A stretch of 64,000 nt of DNA, from positions 1 through 64,000 of the forward strand of contig CAZSSB010000002.1 in assembly GCA_964609245.1 (NCBI GenBank). The letters are read 5' to 3'. The translations under genes and the position numbers were made by a program. The DNA comes from JAFGCY01 sp964609245. Lineage in GTDB: Bacteria > 4484-113 > JAFGCY01. This document shows, piece by piece, positions 33,747-42,362 of the stretch (positions are counted from its first letter, which is position 1; each line of letters starts with the position of its first letter). The notes beneath the pieces are model-generated. The model made no database searches. It saw nothing but the letters and a program-made list of their open reading frames with translations, and was not told the origin of the DNA.

Positions 33747-35553
33747 CGCCGCCCTCCCCCGTCAGGTAGCGCTCCACCTCGCCGCTGACCAGGTCGACTA
33801 CGGCCAGGTCGCTGCCGCCCTCGCCGTCGCTGACCGAGACCACGGCGCGGCCCTCGCCGCTGACGGGCGAGACGCTGACGCCCAGCACGGGCTCGGTGAA
33901 GGTGGTCACCTGGCGCTCGAAATCACCGGTGGCCTCCGCGTACCACAGATTGTCCGGCCCGGCGAAGTCGCTTAAGAAAACGATGTAGCCCGCATCCGGC
34001 CCCCAGTCCGGCGAGTGCTCGTCCGAGAGCATCGCGCTGGTCAGGTTGAGGTTGATCGCCGTGCCGTCCACGGCGCTGACCGTCTTGCGCCAGATGTCGC
34101 GGCTTCCCGCGCTGCCCGCCGCCAGCAGCATCTGGGTGTCGAGCAGCGGATGCAGCGCCGGCTGCCAGCTGGTCAGCCCGAAGTCCCGGTCCTGGTCGAC
34201 GGGGTCCGAGCCATCGGCGTTGACCATGATCAGCCGCCGCGGCTCGGCGCGGTCGCTGACGAAGATCAGCCGGTTGCTGATCGTCCGCGAGAACTGCGGC
34301 CCCGTATCGTTGTAGTCGTCAGGGGTGATCTGCACGGGCTCGGCCAGTTCCTCCAGCGCCTGGACCCAGATGCTCCAGCGCCCGCCGTCGCGGTACTGGA
34401 AGGCCAGCAGCTGGCCGTCGGCGGACAGCGTCGGCGACTGCTCGTCGCCAGGCAGCGCCGTCAGCTGGGTCAGCTCCGTGCCGTCGGGCAGAATCGAGAA
34501 GATGTCCCAGGCCCCGCCGGCGTCGGCGGCGAACACGATCAGCCCGCTGACGCGGTTCCACTCCGGATCGATGTGGCTCTGGGGTGCGATCTGGTCGCCG
34601 GTGGTGAAGGAAAGCTCGATCAGCTCCTCGCTGCGGCTGCCCGCCGCGTCGACGACGCCGCTGACGCTCAGTTGGTAGCCGGTCAGCAGCTCCCAGCCAC
34701 CGGCCGCGCCGACCAGCAGATAGCGCCCGCTGACTCGCAGCTGCAGCTCCGCCTCCGGCACCACCGTCGCCACCACGCCTTCGTCAACGGCTCCCAGCGT
34801 CTCGTTGAACTCCAGCCGCACGGCGGCGTTGGGCGCATGGCCGGTCGCACCGTCGGCCGGTACGCTGCCGATGAACTGCGGCGGATAGACGTCGGCCGCC
34901 GAAGTGCGCAGCCGCCAGCGCACGGGCTGGCTCAGGGAGCCGCCGCCGAGGTCCTCGACATCGCCGGTCAGCTCGATCAGGATCTGCTGATCCGTCGGCA
35001 GCTGCAGCACGGGCGTCAGTGTCACCAGCGCGCCGTCGACCGCAACCGTCAGCTGGCCCACGTCCGGCGTGATCGTGAAGTCGTCCGCCGCCACGCTGGC
35101 CGGATCGAGCTCCGCGCTGAAGGTCAGCGTGAAGGCGGCGCTGAGCGGCGCCCCGCTGGCGTTGAGCGGCGGGGCCACCCCGACGGCCCGCAGCCCGTCG
35201 TCCGCCGCCGGCAGGGTGAAGCTCACAGTGCTGGTCGCGGCGCTCAGGTCGATCTGGCGGCAGTCGAAGCTGCCCGCCTGATCCTGCAGGCTGATGGTGT
35301 ACTGCCCGGGCAGCAGATTGGGATAGCTGAAGCCGCCGTCGGCACCGGCGGTGGCCGGGTTCTGGCCCAGCAGCACCTCGGCGCCCCCGACCGGCAGTCC
35401 GGCCGCGTCGCGCACCGTGCCGCTGAGGGTCACCCGCGTTTCCGGCGTGGGTCCGGGGCCGGGATCGGGGTCGGCGCCCCCCCCGCCGCCGCAAGCCGCC
35501 AGCAGCAGCACGCCCAGCACCAGTGCTCCCGACCACGCCGTCAGGGCACGAAT
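33742..35553 (-). CDS. TolB/PD40 beta-propeller lipoprotein with Ig-like domains
   Basis: After a lipoprotein signal (VLGVLLLAAC) comes a Pro-Gly linker, a carboxypeptidase-regulatory-like module (VTLSGTVRDAAGLPVGGAEV), one or two Big_5-type Ig-like domains, and a C-terminal TolB-type propeller (WDIFSILPDGTELTQLT, RRLIMVNADGSDP). It is probably a surface-anchored binding protein. The start is uncertain: GTG at 35520 would leave almost no signal n-region. ATT at 35553 gives a proper one (MRALTAWSG), and CTG at 35544 is another option. The longer open frame upstream is only the shadow of the preceding gene. It overlaps both neighbours. Confidence 0.75.
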   Translation of the reverse strand: MRALTAWSGALVLGVLLLAACGGGGGADPDPGPGPTPETRVTLSGTVRDAAGLPVGGAEVLLGQNPATAGADGGFSYPNLLPGQYTISLQDQAGSFDCRQIDLSAATSTVSFTLPAADDGLRAVGVAPPLNASGAPLSAAFTLTFSAELDPASVAADDFTITPDVGQLTVAVDGALVTLTPVLQLPTDQQILIELTGDVEDLGGGSLSQPVRWRLRTSAADVYPPQFIGSVPADGATGHAPNAAVRLEFNETLGAVDEGVVATVVPEAELQLRVSGRYLLVGAAGGWELLTGYQLSVSGVVDAAGSRSEELIELSFTTGDQIAPQSHIDPEWNRVSGLIVFAADAGGAWDIFSILPDGTELTQLTALPGDEQSPTLSADGQLLAFQYRDGGRWSIWVQALEELAEPVQITPDDYNDTGPQFSRTISNRLIFVSDRAEPRRLIMVNADGSDPVDQDRDFGLTSWQPALHPLLDTQMLLAAGSAGSRDIWRKTVSAVDGTAINLNLTSAMLSDEHSPDWGPDAGYIVFLSDFAGPDNLWYAEATGDFERQVTTFTEPVLGVSVSPVSGEGRAVVSVSDGEGGSDLAVVDLVSGEVERYLTGEGGD

Positions 35554-36473
35554 TCCAGCACGATCACTTCGGTTTCGTCGCGGGTCCACACAATAAACAT
35601 ACCCGCTGACCAGCGGCACGCCAACCGCCGGTTGCCGCCGGGCAGGTCCAGACCCACGGGATGCGACTGGTAGCCGCCGTCGCCGGGCAGCAGCATGGTC
35701 AGCGGCGCCTCCTCGCTGTGCGTCACCAGCAGCACCCGTCCGGCGTCGTCGACGGCGAAGTCCTGCAGCGCCGGCAGCGCCACAGAGTCCTGGGGGGCGG
35801 CCAGCCGCAGCCGCCGGAACGCGCCCTGGCTGCCCCGCCGGTAGAGCACCGCGCCCTGGTGGTACTCCAGCACGAACAGCGAGCCGTCGCTCAGCAGCTG
35901 GGCGCGGGTATAGACCGCCGGATCGTAGGGCAGCAGCGCAGCCAGATCCAGCGTGGCGGCGTGGTTGCCGTCGCGGTCGAAGCCCGCCAGCACCCCGCGC
36001 TCCGGCAGCGTTGCCCAGATCACGTTGCTTGCTCCCAGCGTCAGGTCGCCGACGCTCGACAGCGCCAGCAGCTGGCCGCCCGGCTCGGGCCAGGCCAGGT
36101 CGACGCCGCGGAAGATGTTGCCGTCGGGCCCGATGAAGAACACCTTGTGCGCTGCCTCGTCGAAGACCAGCAGGTTGCCGTCGGGCGCCGCCACGCAGGC
36201 GCTGGGCCTGAACCGCAGCTCGCGCCCGCCCTCGCGCAGGATGTGCTGGTGCAGCTCGCCGTCCAGCGTGTAGTCGGCGATCCGCCCGGCGTCGGGATAA
36301 AGCAGCAGCAGGTGGTCCGCGCCCAACAGCGCGGCGTCCACCACGCGCCCCGCCTCGGGTGTCAGCCGCGCGACGATCCTGAGCGTCTGGGCCGGGGCCT
36401 GCGACGGTAGCAGCAGCATAGCCGCCACCAGTGTGAGAGCAATCCCCGCCAGCCAATAGTTACCACAGCGCAT
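35541..36473 (-). CDS. Secreted NHL-like beta-propeller protein
   Basis: The 310-residue protein has a cleavable signal peptide (ALTLVAAMLLLPSQAPAQ). Repeated blades such as ACVAAPDGNLLVFD and DFAVDDAGRVLLV suggest an NHL/SMP-30-type beta-propeller. No catalytic residues can be assigned. Its start overlaps the csaB end by 14 bases, and its stop overlaps the next gene's start region. It is the second gene of the csaB operon and may act in the periplasm or at the surface with the pyruvylated cell-wall polymer (inference). Confidence 0.75.
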   Translation of the reverse strand: MRCGNYWLAGIALTLVAAMLLLPSQAPAQTLRIVARLTPEAGRVVDAALLGADHLLLLYPDAGRIADYTLDGELHQHILREGGRELRFRPSACVAAPDGNLLVFDEAAHKVFFIGPDGNIFRGVDLAWPEPGGQLLALSSVGDLTLGASNVIWATLPERGVLAGFDRDGNHAATLDLAALLPYDPAVYTRAQLLSDGSLFVLEYHQGAVLYRRGSQGAFRRLRLAAPQDSVALPALQDFAVDDAGRVLLVTHSEEAPLTMLLPGDGGYQSHPVGLDLPGGNRRLACRWSAGMFIVWTRDETEVIVLEFVP

Positions 36474-37587
36474 CGAATCGCTCCTCCACAGCGGCCAGCC
36501 GCGCCAGGCCGGCCTTGCGGCGCTCGGCGACCGCCACCAGCACCTCGCGGCGGTCCTGCCACAGCCGCTTCAGGTCCTCGCGGGCCGTCTGCTCGTGCAC
36601 CAGCGCCGGGAAGCAGTACGGATAGCCCATCTCGTAGCAGAAGGACTGCACCTTGGGATCGTAGGCCACCCCCAGCGCCGGAATGCCGCGGGCGGCGGCG
36701 GTCACCAGCCCGTGCAGCCGGTAGCCGATCACCAGCTGCGCCCCGCCGATCACCGCCAGCGCCGCGTTGCCGCGCCGCGCGCCATAGCCCGCCGCGTCGA
36801 ACAGGCTGGCTTCCGGGATCCGCCCGGCCAACTCCTCGCAGTACCCGGCGTCCTGGCCGCCGTGCAGGGAGAGCAGCACCGTGCGCAGCCCGGTCAGCCG
36901 CGCCACCGTCTCCACCAGCCTGCCCAGCGCCTCGGGCTCGGTCGTGGCGTCGCCCGGGTGCGGCAGGTCACCGGTGCGCTTGGGGATCAGCAGCGCGTAG
37001 GGCTCGGCCAGTGCCGGCGACTCGGCGGCCTCACCGAGCGGCGCGAACGGGGGATCGAGCATCGGATCGCAGGCCAGGTGCAGCTCGGGCAGCCCCTTGA
37101 GCGGCCGGCTGCGCTGGCACCAGCCGTGGCTGTCCTCATCGCGGAGACTGAGCATCTGCACGCGGCGCAGGTAGCGCGGGGTCAGCCAGTCGGCGACCAG
37201 CGAACTCAGCGGCCCGATGCCCTGATTGAGCAGGTAAACGGGCACCTTGGCCCGCCGGAAGCGGCGGATCACCGCCAGGTAGTAGAGCAGGCTGCGCAGG
37301 CTGGTGGCGTCCTGCAGCAGGCTGCCGCCCGGCGCGATCAGCGCGGCGTACTCATCGCACTTCAGCCGCAGCACCTGGCGGCGGGGAATCAGCCTGGAGA
37401 CCAGCGGCCGGACCTGCTCGCCCTCGCCGAAGCCGCCCAGCGGGTCCAGCTCGCCGGCGACGGTGATGTCCACCTGCAACCCATGCCCCTCAAGCCAGGC
37501 GCGGCGCCGCAGCAGCCAGCCGGCGAGCAGCGCGTCATCGCCGAAGTTGCCCGCGCCGAAGTAGCCCAGCAGCAGCACACGCGCCAT
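36460..37587 (-). CDS. csaB: Polysaccharide pyruvyl transferase CsaB
   Basis: The protein of about 375 residues from the ATG at 37587 starts VLLLGYFGAGNFGDDALLAG, the signature of CsaB-type pyruvyl transferases. Further motifs are APGGSLLQDATS, LLNQGIGPLSS, YRLHGLVTAAARGIPALGVAYDPKVQSF. These enzymes put pyruvate ketals on secondary cell-wall polymer so that SLH-domain surface proteins can dock. The start is a leaderless-type ATG 7 bases after TACAAT, which rules out the longer open frame. It heads the csaB, propeller, TolB-like, hflX operon. Confidence 0.92.
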   Translation of the reverse strand: MARVLLLGYFGAGNFGDDALLAGWLLRRRAWLEGHGLQVDITVAGELDPLGGFGEGEQVRPLVSRLIPRRQVLRLKCDEYAALIAPGGSLLQDATSLRSLLYYLAVIRRFRRAKVPVYLLNQGIGPLSSLVADWLTPRYLRRVQMLSLRDEDSHGWCQRSRPLKGLPELHLACDPMLDPPFAPLGEAAESPALAEPYALLIPKRTGDLPHPGDATTEPEALGRLVETVARLTGLRTVLLSLHGGQDAGYCEELAGRIPEASLFDAAGYGARRGNAALAVIGGAQLVIGYRLHGLVTAAARGIPALGVAYDPKVQSFCYEMGYPYCFPALVHEQTAREDLKRLWQDRREVLVAVAERRKAGLARLAAVEERFDALW

Positions 37588-37594
37588 GTCGCGG

Positions 37595-37600
37595 ATTGTA
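37595..37600 (-). promoter_or_regulatory. -10 element TACAAT of csaB, predicted leaderless start
   Basis: Minus-strand TGC-TACAAT is followed by 7 bases and the csaB ATG at 37587. It lies 28 bases from the divergent TACAAT of the next gene. Confidence 0.6.
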
Positions 37601-37627
37601 GCAGCAATGGCCCCCGCGCGGCTGGGG

Positions 37628-37633
37628 TACAAT
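37628..37633 (+). promoter_or_regulatory. -10 element TACAAT, predicted leaderless start
   Basis: TACAAT is followed by exactly 6 bases (cggcac) and the ATG at 37640. That ATG is the one that begins a lipoprotein signal peptide, which independently supports it as the true start. Confidence 0.65.
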
Positions 37634-37639
37634 CGGCAC

Positions 37640-39856
37640 ATGAGACTGCCGCACCTCGGCCTGGCGTTGACGCTGCTGCTGCTGGCGGGCTGCCCGAGGC
37701 CCAACGACGAACCACCGGCGGCGGACACACCGCCGCAGTTCCCGGTGGTGGACGAGGCCGAGGACTTCGGCGCGCTGATGCAGAATCAGCAGGGCGCGGC
37801 TAACGAACTGAAGCGCCTGCAGCGCCAGGTCACCGACCCGCCGCGCGGCGGGCTGGCCGGCATCGGCCTCCAGGACCAGCAGTTCACCATCAGCAGCCGG
37901 CTGGTGGATGGTCGCGCCGGGCTGGCGTTTACCGACAACGACACGGGCGAGGTGTGGACGCTGTGGGGCTGGGCCGATCAGGAGGCCCCCGCGCCGGAGA
38001 TCACCGTGATCCGCGACGAGCCGACGATGGGCGGTTATCTGCTGGAGTTCAACCTCGGCGGCGCGGCGCTGACCGTGGCGCTGACGGCGCGCTGGGTGCA
38101 GGGCCGCTACCTGCAGGTAAACCGCGAGCTGCTGCTCGGCGGGCTCGATCACGAGCTGTGGCTGCCCGCGGACTACACCACCTGGGTGCTGGAGGGCCCG
38201 TGGCTGCCCTACCGGATGCTGCCCGGCGAGCGCGGACCCTGGGGCGTGGTCCCCGACCGGCAGGCCGACGGCCAATGGCACGCGCGCGGCTACCCGGCGG
38301 AGCTGATGTGCCCGGCGCTGGCCGCTTACGACGGCGAGCGCGGCTTCCTGCTCAGCGTCGCCGACGACCATCCGCTGGCGCTGGACCGCGCCTATGACTG
38401 CGCCTGGCGGGTCGACGCGGGCCGGCGGGCGGGCGAGCAGCTCTCTCTGGCCTACCGGGTCTACGACCCGACCCAGGATCGCTGCCACGAGGCGTTTCTG
38501 CCCAGCGGCCTGCCGCTCCGCGACTCGATCGCGCTGGAGCCCTTCCTCATTCATGCGGCCAGCGTCGACCCAACCCTGGTCTACGCCGAAACCGCCGAGA
38601 TCATCACATTGCTGGTACAGATGACGCGCGTCTTCCAGTACGTGCCGCAGGCGCCCGGCCAGCTGCCCGCCGGCAGCGTGATCGTGCTGGACGACTGGGC
38701 GGCGACGGAGCAGGGCGAGCCGGGATTCATCGAGCGCGCCACCGGCCTGTGGGACGTATCCTGCGCGCTGGCCGGCGACCCGGACAGCCCGCCCGGCGTG
38801 CCGGGCACGGCGCTGGGAACGACCGGCGCCACGCTGCAGCAGCTGGGAATCCCGGTGCTGGGCTCGACCGCAGCGCCGATCTGGTTCGGGGGACCGGCCT
38901 CGGGCACCTCGCCACGGCAGGCCCTCGACGACGCCGGCGTCCCGATCATCAGCACGGACTGCCCGGGCAGTCAGCTCGTGAACATTCGCGCACCGCAGGT
39001 CGCAACGGAAGTGCTCTCTACGCTGGTCACCGGGCTGGCCGGCGAGCAAGCGGCGAGCGGCTATCTGTTCGGTGGCCCGATGCTGCCCGTCATCGAGCAG
39101 CAATCGCCCCAGCAGGGGCCGTACTACGTCAGCCACATGGCCGCCGAGGCGATGCTTCGGATGCGCTGCGCCGACGCCGTCCGCGAGGCACATCCCGAGG
39201 CCGTGCTGGGCGCCCGCGGCGGGCTGAGCTGGGCCCTGCCGGCCTATGCGGATATCTACCTCTGCGGCAGCGACTGCTTCAGGCTTGAAGGCAATACCGG
39301 AGGAGCCCTGCCCCACGCCAACCGGCTGGCCAACCTGCTCAGCTGGGGGATGTTCGGGGTGAGCCCCCGCATCGCCGTCAGCGAGGACAGCTTGGCTCAG
39401 CTGGTGATCGCCACCACGCCCGGCAGCCGCGGCCACCTGCTGCGCGGACCGATGCAGAGCCACGCGGGCTTCGAGGAGCTGGCCACCCACCAGCCGCAAC
39501 TGCGCGAGGCGGCGGGCGAGCTGCTGATCGTACACAGCGCTCCGCAGCGGGCGGCCTACACCGGCGGCGGCGAGCGGCCGGCGGAGTGCGAGGAGCTCGT
39601 GGCGGTGCTGCCCGCCAGCTTCAGCGGCGCGCAGTCGATCTGGATCGCGTTTCACGGCCGGCGCGGGCAGGTGGAGGTGGACTCCTACAACAACCTGTCG
39701 GTCAGCTGGACGGGCGGTTTCTGGGAGACGCGGCTGCCGCCGGGCTACTGGAAGATCGAGCATCCCAGCCCGGACAAGGTCCAGGCCGGCGACGCCGTGC
39801 TGATCCGCAAGCAGCCACTGATGGGTGTGCCCAGCGAAAGCGGCACCTCGACCTAG
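37640..39856 (+). CDS. Large lipoprotein of unknown function
   Basis: The 738-residue protein starts with a lipoprotein signal (LGLALTLLLLAGC) at the ATG that follows the TACAAT element. An N-terminal beta-rich region (about 50-330) is followed by an alpha/beta region (about 370-640) and a short beta-rich tail. The order resembles glycoside hydrolases with a beta-sandwich before a TIM barrel, and IVLDDWAATEQGEPGFI looks like a barrel strand with acidic residues. I cannot match a family, so enzymatic function is only a suspicion. Gene neighbours are surface polymer genes. Confidence 0.65.
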   Translation: MRLPHLGLALTLLLLAGCPRPNDEPPAADTPPQFPVVDEAEDFGALMQNQQGAANELKRLQRQVTDPPRGGLAGIGLQDQQFTISSRLVDGRAGLAFTDNDTGEVWTLWGWADQEAPAPEITVIRDEPTMGGYLLEFNLGGAALTVALTARWVQGRYLQVNRELLLGGLDHELWLPADYTTWVLEGPWLPYRMLPGERGPWGVVPDRQADGQWHARGYPAELMCPALAAYDGERGFLLSVADDHPLALDRAYDCAWRVDAGRRAGEQLSLAYRVYDPTQDRCHEAFLPSGLPLRDSIALEPFLIHAASVDPTLVYAETAEIITLLVQMTRVFQYVPQAPGQLPAGSVIVLDDWAATEQGEPGFIERATGLWDVSCALAGDPDSPPGVPGTALGTTGATLQQLGIPVLGSTAAPIWFGGPASGTSPRQALDDAGVPIISTDCPGSQLVNIRAPQVATEVLSTLVTGLAGEQAASGYLFGGPMLPVIEQQSPQQGPYYVSHMAAEAMLRMRCADAVREAHPEAVLGARGGLSWALPAYADIYLCGSDCFRLEGNTGGALPHANRLANLLSWGMFGVSPRIAVSEDSLAQLVIATTPGSRGHLLRGPMQSHAGFEELATHQPQLREAAGELLIVHSAPQRAAYTGGGERPAECEELVAVLPASFSGAQSIWIAFHGRRGQVEVDSYNNLSVSWTGGFWETRLPPGYWKIEHPSPDKVQAGDAVLIRKQPLMGVPSESGTST

Positions 39857-39874
39857 CCCCGCGGATTCACCGTC

Positions 39875-40975
39875 CTAGCGCTTTCCGCAGCTGGCGCAGC
39901 GGTGGGCGCAGCCGGGGCAGGCGCGGTCGCCTTCGCGGCAGCGCTCGCAGCGACCGGGCGGGCAGACCGGCTCAGCATCGGCTGCTTCCTCGTCCCCGCC
40001 CGCGGTCTGGCAATCATCGGGCTGCTCCGCCAGGTCCGCCACGCGCGGATCCGGCACCTCGCCCTCGTAGTACGGCAGGAAGCAGCAGTACTCCGGCCCG
40101 TAGGGCAGGTACTTAAGCTGCGACTTTGGCTTGGCCGCCAGCACCTCGTTGAGCACGCGCCGCGCCAAGTTCTCCGTCAGCGTCAGGGTCCGGGGGAAGT
40201 CCTGCGCGCTGAAGCTGATGGTCAGCATGTAGTGCTGGTGGCCGTCGCGCCGCAGCACCCGTAGTTCGCCCTCGGTGAACCTGTAGGGTGTGGGCGGCGT
40301 TGCCAGCTCCGCGGCCAGCGCCACAACATTGCCATTGACGCGGCCGTCCTCCACCACCGTGGCCTCCGCTTCGATGGCGCCGCACTGCCAGCCGAGCGGG
40401 CTGATGATCGCAGCGCGGTAGGCCAGATACTCGCGGCGCGCGTTGTCCTTGTCCCTGGGATCGGTCAGCCCCAGCGGCGAGCGCACCTCGCTGAGCGCGT
40501 AGACGGACTCGCCGCGCTGCTCGCCGGCCGTCAGCGCCCGCAGATAGGCATAGTGCGCCGCCGTATCGAAGGCCAGCCTGAGCTCGTTTTCCGCCCCGAT
40601 GCCCGACACCTGCCGCAGGCTGACCCTGGCCTCGTACCAATCGCCCGCCGGCAGGTCGGCGCGCAGCGTGATCTGCGAGAGGCCCTGGCGATCCTGCAGG
40701 TGGCGCGAGGCGGCATCGCCCAGCAGGCAGACATACGGCTCGTCCTCAATCACCCGCAGCCGGACGCCCGGCGGCGCAACCTGCGTATAGTCCAGCCCGC
40801 TGAGGATGGGCGCGCCAAGCAGCTCCGCCCCCCCGGCAGCCGGCAGCAGGGACAGGGCAGGTTTCAGGGGCCGTTTCACGACCTGCTTGCGCCCGCCCGC
40901 CCCGGCGGCTGACGGCACCGCCAGCAGCACGATGACCGCAGCCAGCACGACCCGCACGCAGTGGCATGCTCTCAT
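39875..40975 (-). CDS. Secreted protein with Cys-rich C-terminal tail
   Basis: From ATG 40975 the protein is about 366 residues with a signal peptide (VVLAAVIVLLAVPSAAGA). The body is a beta-rich domain of unknown family. The last about 45 residues hold closely spaced cysteines (CPPGRCERCREGDRACPGC and RCASCGKR), like two zinc-ribbon knuckles or a disulfide cluster, which is unusual for an exported protein. An upstream in-frame ATG at 41011 is less likely because it weakens the signal peptide. Function unknown. It converges on the large lipoprotein gene (18 bases apart). Confidence 0.65.
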   Translation of the reverse strand: MRACHCVRVVLAAVIVLLAVPSAAGAGGRKQVVKRPLKPALSLLPAAGGAELLGAPILSGLDYTQVAPPGVRLRVIEDEPYVCLLGDAASRHLQDRQGLSQITLRADLPAGDWYEARVSLRQVSGIGAENELRLAFDTAAHYAYLRALTAGEQRGESVYALSEVRSPLGLTDPRDKDNARREYLAYRAAIISPLGWQCGAIEAEATVVEDGRVNGNVVALAAELATPPTPYRFTEGELRVLRRDGHQHYMLTISFSAQDFPRTLTLTENLARRVLNEVLAAKPKSQLKYLPYGPEYCCFLPYYEGEVPDPRVADLAEQPDDCQTAGGDEEAADAEPVCPPGRCERCREGDRACPGCAHRCASCGKR

Positions 40976-41024
40976 GCCATCTCTATCGGCGGGCGCGGAC
41001 CGCGCCTGCACGCCCAGAAGCGAA

Positions 41025-41044
41025 GGCCCCGGTTTCCCGGGGCC
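41025..41044. other. Strong hairpin in the divergent spacer
   Basis: GGCCCCGG and CCGGGGCC form an 8-base stem around a TTTC loop. No U tract follows on either strand, and the site lies in the 187-base spacer between divergent starts. It is therefore more likely leader structure than an intrinsic terminator. Confidence 0.45.
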
Positions 41045-41162
41045 CTACCAAGTTAGGGGGGATGGTAAGCTGCGTTACGCCACTTGTGCGCAACACTATT
41101 AAAGACGTACCGCAGAAACGCGTTGTTCGCAACATATCTGGCCAAAATCACTGGAGAAGCGC

Positions 41163-42362
41163 ATGGCTGAGCGGCTGAAACTGGCGATCATCGGCGATCC
41201 GCACCTGGCCGTTCCACGCGGCGAGCCGGACCACCGGCTGGAGGTCGATCCCGGCCGCAAGCTGCACGGCCTAAGCGTGGAACTCCTGACCGCCACCATC
41301 GACGAGATCAATGCCGCGGGCGGCGTGGACGCGACGCTGGTGCTGGGCGATCTGACCCGCGACAGTGAGGTTTTCAACCACGAGGTCGCCCGCGAGCAGC
41401 TGGCGCGCCTGGCGATGCCGTTCTATCTGGTGGCGGGTAACCACGACAACGTCCGCCGCCGCGCTAAGGGGGTCAGCTACCCGGATGAGCCGCGCCTCGA
41501 CCGCCAGGGCTTCCAGGAGTTCTACCGCGGCGCCGGGCTGCCCGGCGACACCACGCGCTATGCCGTCGAGCTGCCGGGTGGGGTGGTGCTGGTGGTGCTG
41601 GACAGCAACTGCACGCTGGCGGAGCTGAAGCTGATCAAGGGCGGGCTGAAACGCCAGGACCACGGCTGGGTCAGCCAGTCCCAGCGCCGCTGGCTGCATC
41701 ACGTGCTGGGCAACATCCGCCAGGTGGGCCGGCTGCCGCTGGTGGCCGTCCATCACAGCGTCACCGTGCAGTCGCCGGCCGAGCATCCCGGGCACCCGCT
41801 CTACGGCTTCTTCGACTTCTGGCGGATTCACGACGCCGAGCCGCTGCGCAAGGTGCTGGCGCGCCACCGCGTACCGCTGGTGCTGTCCGGCCACCTGCAC
41901 GCCCAGAGCGCCGGTCGCCAGGGCGGGGTGCTCAACCTGGTCACCGCCGCCTCCGTCAGCTATCCCCACGCCTGGCGGCTGCTGACCGTCACCGACGATG
42001 CGATCCACGTTGAGTCCCACCCGCTCAGATCGATTCCCTCCTGCGCGGACCTGCAGGAGCAGTCGCGCAGCTGGCTGTCCGAGGGGATGGGCGAGATGAT
42101 CGAGCAGGCCAGCCGCCGCATCCCGATGCTCTCGCGCCTGTCAAGCGGGCTCAGGGAGTTCATCATCGCCACCGAGTGGTGGCCGCGCTTCTGCGACGGC
42201 ACGCTGGCCGGCTTTCGGGTACCCGCTGCGCTGGTCCCGGAGGGCAACAAGGTGACCACCGCGCTCTACGGCCGGGTGGTGAAGCTGCTCAACCAGTACG
42301 GCACCTGGAAAAACCGCTACCCCGATCCCAATGCGCTGACGATCCCGCTCAGCGCCGACTAG
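41163..42362 (+). CDS. Calcineurin-like metallophosphoesterase
   Basis: The 399-residue cytoplasmic protein has all metal-binding motifs of the family: GDPHL (D12, H14), LGDLTRD (about 61-67), GNHDN (92-96), VHHS and SGHLHAQ. These bind two metal ions for hydrolysis of phosphomono- or diesters; substrate is unknown (the fold is nearest cyclic-nucleotide phosphodiesterase-like proteins). The ATG has a GGAGAAG ribosome binding site, so this is a leadered gene. The TAG stop overlaps the convergent stop within a CTAG. Confidence 0.88.
   Translation: MAERLKLAIIGDPHLAVPRGEPDHRLEVDPGRKLHGLSVELLTATIDEINAAGGVDATLVLGDLTRDSEVFNHEVAREQLARLAMPFYLVAGNHDNVRRRAKGVSYPDEPRLDRQGFQEFYRGAGLPGDTTRYAVELPGGVVLVVLDSNCTLAELKLIKGGLKRQDHGWVSQSQRRWLHHVLGNIRQVGRLPLVAVHHSVTVQSPAEHPGHPLYGFFDFWRIHDAEPLRKVLARHRVPLVLSGHLHAQSAGRQGGVLNLVTAASVSYPHAWRLLTVTDDAIHVESHPLRSIPSCADLQEQSRSWLSEGMGEMIEQASRRIPMLSRLSSGLREFIIATEWWPRFCDGTLAGFRVPAALVPEGNKVTTALYGRVVKLLNQYGTWKNRYPDPNALTIPLSAD

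Noticed and set aside
33742..36456. Open frame that appears to extend the TolB-like lipoprotein N-terminus by 300 residues
   Set aside because: The first part is an Arg/Ala/Gly-rich shadow of the propeller gene at 35541-36473, which has a signal peptide in the other frame.
41025..41044. Hairpin as an intrinsic terminator
   Set aside because: No U tract follows on either strand and it lies between divergent starts, where no transcript needs to end.
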